Shown in pieces: positions 57,411 through 64,000 of a stretch of DNA of 64,000 bases. The position numbers and the translations under genes are program-made. The stretch is taken from positions 31,195,001 to 31,259,000 of the forward strand of contig JAAALK010000081.1 in the NCBI GenBank assembly GCA_019279435.1. Direction: 5' to 3'. How positions within the stretch are numbered: position 1 is the first letter of the stretch; every line of letters starts with the position of its first letter. The stretch comes from Zizania palustris. Taxonomy: Eukaryota; Streptophyta; Magnoliopsida; Poales; Poaceae. Under the pieces are notes generated by a model. The model was given only the letters and a program-made list of their open reading frames with translations, made no database searches and was not told where the DNA came from.

Positions 57411-57835
57411 GGTGTCAAACCGTGATCGTCGCAGCTATACGGATTTTTTTGAAAATAAAATTTCAAATTCGAATGGCAGTTGCAAAAATAGGCATCGGGT
57501 GCCACGTGGCGCCTAGTCGGTACTTAGTCGGCCGACTGGTGCCATGTTAGCACCAGTCGGCCGATCAAATGCCGATTAGGACGTGCTAACGGCTCTTTCC
57601 ATCGACTAGCGCCACGTCAGCAGGAGTCGGTCGTCCGATTCCTGCTGACGTGACGCCAATCAACCATTGAAATACTGACACATCAGTAAAAAATAGCGTT
57701 GCGTGTGGAAGGGAGCCAACGCCCAATGTGGCACCTAGTCAGCACTTGGTTGGCCGACTAGCGCTGATGTGGCACCAGTCGGCCGATAAGTGCTGACTGT
57801 TACCTATTTTTGCAAAAAAAAAATCGCAGCTACGT
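57410..57835. mobile_element. Palindrome-rich element with CCGACTGGTGCCA repeats
   Basis: The outer ends are inverted: CGCAGCTA.ACGGATTTTTTT...GCAAAAATAGG on the left, and CCTATTTTTGCAAAA...CGCAGCTACG on the right. Inside are multiple direct and inverted copies of AGTCGGCCGACTGG, GTGGCACCAGTCGG and GGCACTTG-like units, and a nested palindrome AGCAGGAGTCGGTCGTCCGATTCCTGCT (57619-57646). Non-coding. Confidence 0.65.
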
Positions 57836-58384
57836 TCGTGCAACGATATGTTTAAATTGGAGGAGCTGGGCCGGCGCATGTAGGCCCATTTGAGTTGGGC
57901 CCAAGTTGCAAGTCCAAGCCCACCATACACTATGGAGGCCCAAACAGCAAGCTCGTCTACTCCACCTCTCACAGAATTGTCAGAGATTAATTTCTGTGAA
58001 AATAAGGTGGCGTCAAACCATGAGACGGGACACATCATTCTTAATTTTGATTTTTAGTAAGCTAGAAGCAGTTTCTATATTTAGAAAAAATTAACGGTTG
58101 AAACTAATGACGACACCGAACGCAAAATTGAAGCAACAAGTTTTCAATAACATATATAAAAACCGCGCTAAAAATAATGTTTGGATGACGTAGGTGTTAT
58201 ATTCTTGCGGAGTAGTGTGTTTGAAAACCCAAGGCATCCACCGTTGACCAATAATGTCCTGCCAATTGTCCTGTCCATGACGTGTGGGCCCCTCGCAGTC
58301 GCTGTTGACAAAAGACGTGGTTTTCTTCTTGCACCCTCCACCTCCCCCTTCCCCTGTTATAGCGTGTCCGCCACTAACTCTTTT

Positions 58385-58579
58385 TTTTTTTTGAAATAAG
58401 ACAAACAGCTCGATCTTGTTTGAAACTCATTGATGTGTTGAGATGTGAACGATAATTTTTAATATATACATGTCAGATGTGAACGAGAATTTTACAGAAG
58501 GTTACTACTTTCATCTAAACACGCTTAATATTGAAGTTCCGACGAGATTTGGTGTCAGCTAATTCACATCACTTTCACA
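58385..58579 (-). mobile_element. SINE-like retroposon, copy 2
   Basis: Minus-strand start GTGTGAAAGTGATGTGAATTAGCTGACACC and an A-tail, as in copy 1, with a longer interior. Flanked by CCACTAACTCTTTT on both sides (58371 onward and 58580 onward). Confidence 0.75.
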
Positions 58580-58979
58580 CCACTAACTCTTTTCGTGCTT
58601 CTCTTTAATAGTTGGATAATTCAGGGGTCAAATAAATACGATTTTGTTGTTTAAATTTGTAACCGTAAATTCACGAGTTCAGGTAATCAGTTCGGATGCT
58701 TTGCTGATTATTTCTACTTCTATTTCATATCGTGAGTTAATTTTGGGAAGTATATATTTTTTTCTAAAAAATCTCTATTTAACATATTGTAGTAATACGA
58801 GGTGCTAAACGTAAAAACTGCGTGGCCCAGTCAACTACGTTATGCGGAGAATACTTTACGAAATACCCCTCGGAATTATTTTTAAATTTCCATTTACTTC
58901 TCCCTTTCTTCGGCGAGTTCCTACCCGTCGTCTCCGGTTAGGTGGGGGAAAGGTGAGACTTGGAGAGACGTCGTCGCCG

Positions 58980-61964
58980 ATGTCGTCGCGGAGGCGGACG
59001 GCGGCGGCCGCGGCCGCGGCCGCGGCGATGCTTCTCGTGCTGACGGGGATTCTGCTCTCGGAGAATTTACCGGCAGCGGAAGCGGCCGCAGGAGGAGGAG
59101 GTGACGATCTTTCCGCCTGCTACACCTTCTTGTTTCTTTCGTGGAGCACTTGGTTGATGCGAGTTCTTGCGCAAATTGGTGCTAGTTCCTAGCGATTAGC
59201 GGTTGTTTGTGAGTGAACTGGCGTGAGAAACATGTAGGATTGTAGGAACGCGTGATTGAGGGAGTCAGTTCGGTGGGCTGTGTCGGGGACAATGCGAGGA
59301 GGTGACAGGATGGGAGGGATTTCGTGGAATATTGGGTGAATTATATGGGGTTAACGATGTGAGCGTATGAAAGATGTTAGCTTTACTATGTTGACTGCCA
59401 TGACTGCAAGGCTATTGGTAATTTGATGATTGAATCTTCACCATGCTTAGCTGGGAACGATAAGCTGCATAGTTTAGAGTAATGCTTGCTGAGTTTTCAG
59501 AGACAAATGTTTTGCACAGATGCTGCCGGACTATGATGCATATTATGCATTCTTATTGTTGTATTGCTAAGCAATATTGTGATAATGTGATGGACATATT
59601 ACAGTATGAACTATGTGGCAGGAAAGCCAGGAATCATTGATCTTTACTGATGTTACTTAGATCTCACTGCATTGAACTGTACCAATCTAGCATACTGGGG
59701 TTTCCAGGGTCTATCTCTAATGCTGATTTATATAATTGCTTATGCCAACAATATTAAAAAACTTTATTTCCCAATGCAACAGATCTGTTTACATTTTCTT
59801 TCCCAATGCAGAACTCAGGATGAAGTGCTCTGATGATGACTATTCTTATAACCACACTCTCGCCCATATTCTCGTGCAATATGCATCTGCTGTAAGTTCC
59901 TTCATGAATAGTATGATGGTAATTACTTGATTTTATCGAGAACTGCTCAAATTGGTTCATGAAACCAACTTTCATATTGTCCAAGCAAGAAAAGTTTTGT
60001 AATGTACTATTATCCATTTACCCTAATCTGTTTGGTTGACTGCATGTTTTCAACTCCAAATACTTCTTTTGCCTGACAAAATTTTATATTATTCTATAGT
60101 TTATCCATCATATTAAAGGAAATAGTACTTGTTTTGAAACCTGTGTTTGTTTTTCTTTAAAAAAATGTTTATATACTTGGCTTACGTAAACGGATTTCAG
60201 GTTTATACATCTGACTTAACCTCACTTTTCATGTGGACGTGCCCAAGGTGTCAAGGTGACACAAAGGTGCGCACTTATGAGTCCAACAATAAACTTGGGT
60301 GTTGTCCTGCTTCTACAAGCACTTTTGATGTTCCTTGTTGACTGAAATGTTATCGTTGGCATTATTAATGCAGGGCTTTGAGATGATAGAGATCATTGTA
60401 GATGTGGAGAACTGCTTACAGGTTCATTGTCTTTTAGTGTTCTTGCAATCTTCTTCTGTTTGCATGCAGTTTTGACTCTATATTTATGTTCCTATATTTA
60501 AAAAAAGACAATTATGACCAGGCTTTTGTTGGAGTTGCCCCTGATCCACAATCGATAATCATTGCTTTTAGAGGCACACAAGAACACAGGTATAATGATG
60601 GTTCCATTAAATGTACCTTACTAGTGGCTACCATGTACCCAATTCTCTTTAATGAACTATTTCAAAGCAGTGTTTGGTTTTAGAGAGCATCTGGAGCACA
60701 ATAAATCACCATGAACTTTTTATTCCCAAATATCTTTAACTGTTTTTCTTGAACTTCTGAAGTGTCTCAAATTGGATTGAAGATCTCTTCTGGAAGCAGC
60801 TTGATGTAACTTATCCAGGCATGCCAGAAGCAATGGTAACTCCACTAGTCAAGTTTCTGTTGTTTTAAGGAGATAGCATTGAATTAGTGATAACTCTTAT
60901 TTGTTTGATGCTTATTTATTCATGTTGTAGGTTCATCATGGGTTTTATTCTGCATATTATAATACCACATTGCGGCATGAGATCTTGAAATCTATTCGAT
61001 GGGCAAGGAAGACATATGGGAGACTGCCCATAATTGTTATAGGTCACTCAATGGGAGGGTCTTTAGCGTCGTTCTGTGCCCTTGACCTCTCTGTACGTAC
61101 TATTGAGCTATCTGGTTGCCCTTCAACCATGTTTACCTTGAACCACACCATTAGGAACAGATGAATATCTGAGTTTCTTTTTTATATGAATTGTTTCTTT
61201 CTTCTAATTTATACCATCAATTATTGTGTCAAAATTATGAAGCAAATGTAAACTATACTGTATGCAGGCATGTTGGGTTGAAGGAACTGATTTCTGGCCT
61301 TCTATTTTCCAGGTTAAGTATGGATCGCAGGAAGTTCAGCTCATGACTTTTGGACAACCTCGGGTAGGCAACCCTGCTTTTGCTGCGTACTTCAATGAGC
61401 AGGTCCCAAGAAAAATTCGTGTAACCCATCAGAATGACGTTGTCCCACACTTGCCACCATATTTTGGTTACCTTGGTGAATGGACATATCATCACTTTGC
61501 GAGAGAGGTTAGTCTTTGATACTTACAAAATGTATAAAATGTGCTGATGTTCTTTTAGACCTTTGTTAAGTCATTTATTTCTTCGACATATATTTGTTTT
61601 TAGGTTTGGCTTCATGAGACCACAGTAGGAAATGTAGTTACTAGAAATGAGATAATCTGTGATGGATCAGGCGAGGACCCAACATGCAGCAGGTATCTAT
61701 CTGCCCCACACATTTCTTGACATATATCATATATGTCCCTTTGTATATCTTATCCTCCGTCTTGGTTTAAATAGATCGGTCTACGGCAGAAGTGTGGCGG
61801 ATCATCTTGAGTACTACGGTATCTCACTACACTCTGATTCAAGGGGAACCTGTCAATTTGTGATTGCTTCAAATGACATGGCATACAATAACATTCTTGA
61901 AGTTGATAGAACCATCATTTTGGCAAGATATCCGCAAGAGTTGCATGCTGTGGAATCTATTTAA
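58980..61964 (+). CDS. Lipase class 3 family protein, secreted or endomembrane
   Basis: Ten exons encode 363 residues: 58980-59100, 59812-59891, 60201-60266, 60374-60421, 60522-60589, 60763-60835, 60931-61092, 61313-61507, 61604-61692, 61775-61964. All are GT-AG with matching phase. Exon 1 gives an Ala-rich signal peptide (MLLVLTGILLSE). The alpha/beta-hydrolase core follows: IIIAFRGTQEHS (oxyanion region), nucleophile elbow GHSMGGS, the acid in HQNDVVPHLPP and the catalytic His in TYHHFAREVW. Class 3 lipases hydrolyse triacylglycerol or phospholipid acyl esters. The start codon lies in an Ala-codon (GCG) rich leader after a TATA-poor promoter. For exon 8 an upstream AG (61267) was considered, but only 61313 keeps frame with LDLS|VKYG. 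Substrate unknown; family assignment is firm. Confidence 0.93.
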
Positions 61965-61969
61965 CCATT

Positions 61970-63590
61970 TAGATCCGAGGGTAAATTGTACATAACTTAT
62001 TTCGCCTTTTGTGCATATAGCTCATGTATTGTAGACATACTGCATTCTCGAGGAGCTCTGCTGAGGAAGAGAGGTTTCACTTTTAATATGTGCCCCACTT
62101 TACTCAAGTGTGAATTGTAGATGTTAGCTCCACGAACATTGTAGACACGCCTTAATTGATGTAAATAAGACTATCAAAGTATCAATTGCAGAAATAATGG
62201 AAGGTTCTGATGGAACTATACCTTCTTATTCATTGTGTTTCCCTCTTTATCCTGCAGAGATATTTCCAGATATTTTGCTCTCTGCATTTCACCTCACCTT
62301 TCCAGTTGCATTCATGTCAGACATGCATTTGCAGATAAGTAAGAGAAATATATAGCTCCTTGAAGATGTGAGGAGCCAAAAAAACTGAAAAAAAAAACTG
62401 ATAGAAACCAGAAAGGAATCACAAGATGCAAAGTTCTGCAGTTGCTAGCAACTGCCAGTTCAGAGAAAGAGGATAAGAATACATGTCTATCCACATATCC
62501 TCCATTTCCATCTTCATGTTCAGAGGGTGTGCATCATTCTTGAGAAGATGCATTGCAGCATATCAGCAGTAACAGTTCCACAGCAAAGCATCGCTTTACA
62601 CATCTGATAAGGTCAGAACGGTGAGAATCTTCAGATGAACATGGCATAGCAATTTGAGCAGATGGAGCTGGTCAGCATGCAAGAACAGTGAAAATCTTCA
62701 GAGACACCAAACAGGTTGCAATTTGGATAGATTCTGCACTGGCAGATAAGGTCAGAAGAGATATTTGCATGACTGTGTGATGGGGCTGGAAGCTCTCTGC
62801 CTGAAGCTGCTGTGTTCTGAAAATCTGCACCATTAGTGTAAATTTTCAAGAGAGCCCTTTCTCCAGATTAAAAAATGATCAGAAAAGAAATCTCCACAGA
62901 GAAACGAGAGATGCATGGCAGATTGGGCAGTATCTGATAAGGTCAGGTTGGTGTCGAAAAAATTCAGAGACATCGCCAAGCTGGATAGATTCTGTCCCTT
63001 TGGATAAGGTCAGAATTCAGAATAGGTAGCTAGAGCGCGTGTGGTGACCGTGCTGAGTGAGACTGGAAGCTGATCCCTCCTACAGAAAAAAGAGGCTGTT
63101 CTTGGCGAGTTGGTGGAATCAGATCCTCGTGCCAATGTGATTGTCATGTGACGACGCGTTCGTGGCCGTGTTAGCTGGCTGCATGTCGATCGGCGTCTGT
63201 CCACTGCGCCTCTCAACGTCTGTAGTATTTACAGTCAAAACTCTCAAGATGGCAATGTTTCATACTTTCAGTTTCGATCGGTGGCATCAAGTTAAGCTTA
63301 AGTTCCAGAAATCCATTACAAGCTTCAGATCAATTCTTAGTAAGTTGAGAAGAATTAGTTGTGTTATGATCACAACTTCTGAGATTACATATATAGTATG
63401 TTGTCACATGCAGTTAACTGCATATATACTAATAAGATAGAATCTGCCAATGTCTATGCAAGTAACTTTATGCAGCATGATGTTTTTTTAAAGGATCTTC
63501 CTGCAATGGATTAGTTATTGGAAAAAAGAAGAAAAAAACAGAGAGGAAGAATGTAACAAGTAGTAGCAAGAATCAACACTTTTGTACAGC
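61970..63590. other. Spacer between the lipase and glutaredoxin genes
   Basis: No gene is supported. Between about 62.59 and 63.02 kb the phrase GATAAGGTCAG occurs four times (62606, 62745, 62936, 63003), each near TTCAGAGACA or GGATAGATTCTG phrases, a degenerate dispersed tandem repeat. Confidence 0.5.
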
Positions 63591-63591
63591 C

Positions 63592-63598
63592 TATAAAA
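63592..63598 (+). promoter_or_regulatory. TATA box of the glutaredoxin gene
   Basis: TATAAAA in the phrase GCCTATAAAAGGCC, about 130 bases upstream of the ATG. Confidence 0.7.
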
Positions 63599-63729
63599 GG
63601 CCAACCACCCCAGCAGCAACAAACCACACCAACTTCCGAAAGCAAACGATCGATCTCACCTAGCTGAGCTGAGCTGAGAAGGTAGAGACAGTGAGATTAC
63701 TGGAAGCGTCTAGCTAGAAGGTTCGGTGA

Positions 63730-64000
63730 ATGGACCGCGTGACGAAGCTGGCGTCGGAGAGGGCGGTGGTGGTGTTCACGGCGAGCAACTGCGGCATGTG
63801 CCACGCGGTGACGAGCCTCCTCGGCGAGCTGGGCGTCAACGCGGCGGTGTACGAGCTGGACAAGGACCCCAGGGGCAGGGACATGGAGAGGGAGCTCGCC
63901 AGGAAGCTCGGCGGCCGCGGCCCGCCCGTCGTGCCGGCGGTGTTCATCGGCGGCAACCTCGTGGGCGGCACCAACAGGGTCATGTCGCTGCACCTCGCCG
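63730..64000 (+). CDS. CC-type (ROXY-like) glutaredoxin, partial at the window edge
   Basis: From the ATG at 63730 the frame reads through the window end (90 codons seen, 3' end missing), intronless so far. It shows the thioredoxin-like fold of class III/CC-type glutaredoxins: AVVVFTASNCGMCHAVTSLL (active site), ALY/ELDKDP-type strand, and PAVFIGGNLVGGTNRVMSLH with the glutathione-site TNRVM. The active site reads C-G-M-C; the first position is the N-terminal catalytic Cys, but the second is Gly, not the usual Cys of CCxC members. Land-plant CC-type glutaredoxins bind TGA transcription factors and affect development and stress response. The usual ALWL C-terminus, needed for that, lies beyond the window. 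Confidence 0.9.
   Translation, partial: MDRVTKLASERAVVVFTASNCGMCHAVTSLLGELGVNAAVYELDKDPRGRDMERELARKLGGRGPPVVPAVFIGGNLVGGTNRVMSLHLA

Noticed and set aside
62310..63440. Small frames (60-99 codons) downstream of the lipase gene
   Set aside because: No motifs, and composition follows the local repeats.
1..64000. CRISPR arrays, bacterial operons, riboswitches or replication origins
   Set aside because: The window is plant nuclear DNA; the regular repeats seen (126-bp hairpin units, microsatellites) are coding or simple repeats, not spaced identical repeats with unique spacers.

Overview
The window looks like nuclear DNA of a grass, most likely rice (Oryza) or a close relative. The reasons are: intron-rich genes with canonical plant splice sites; very GC-rich first exons next to AT-rich introns and spacers; abundant small inverted-repeat elements (MITEs); a copia element primed by tRNA-iMet; and gene families typical of grasses (DUF4220/DUF594, EXO70, CASP-like, CC-type glutaredoxin). 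The species is an inference. No organelle insertion, tRNA, rRNA or CRISPR array was recognised. Gene models come from reading exon frames across GT-AG (one GC-AG) junctions; exon boundaries were checked for phase.

Layout. 0-6.2 kb: a LIFEGUARD/Bax-inhibitor-1-like membrane protein (+) and a RING-H2 ubiquitin ligase (-). 6.2-9.3 kb: spacer with MITEs. 9.4-16.1 kb: a 22-exon RHD3/SEY1-type ER-fusion GTPase (+), followed by a degenerate second copy of its own 3' end. 17.7-23.1 kb: three genes for secreted cysteine-rich proteins: an nsLTP (-), a precursor made of ten tandem CX3C-x(10-12)-CX3C modules that looks like a poly-alpha-hairpinin (+), and a GPI-anchored LTP (-). 23.6-26.2 kb: a PLS-DYW PPR protein strongly resembling Arabidopsis LOI1/MEF11 (+). 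26.4-28.5 kb: a DUF4220/DUF594 membrane protein (-). 29.8-33.1 kb: a short, internally deleted copia element with a 1.26-kb hAT-type element nested in it. 34.4-42.6 kb: two CASP-like genes (-) sharing an intron position, about 7 kb apart. 42.6-46.6 kb: repeat-rich spacer (CACTA ends, a hAT-like MITE, a ~1-kb direct duplication). 46.7-48.2 kb: a single-exon EXO70 gene (+) with an N-terminal frameshift. 48.35-54.2 kb: a 5'-truncated, disabled L1-type LINE (-) inserted into a fold-back element. 54.4-55.4 kb: a tropinone-reductase-like SDR (-). 55.4-58.9 kb: spacer with two SINE-like insertions, a palindrome-rich element and a Stowaway-like MITE. 59.0-62.0 kb: a 10-exon class 3 lipase (+). 63.7 kb to the end: a CC-type glutaredoxin, cut by the window edge (+).

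The genes do not form an operon or an obvious pathway, as expected for a plant chromosome. The only cluster with a shared theme is the secreted cysteine-rich trio at 17.7-23.1 kb, and the most unusual gene is the ten-module alpha-hairpinin-like precursor. Much of the remaining structure is nested transposition that can be read directly from target-site duplications.
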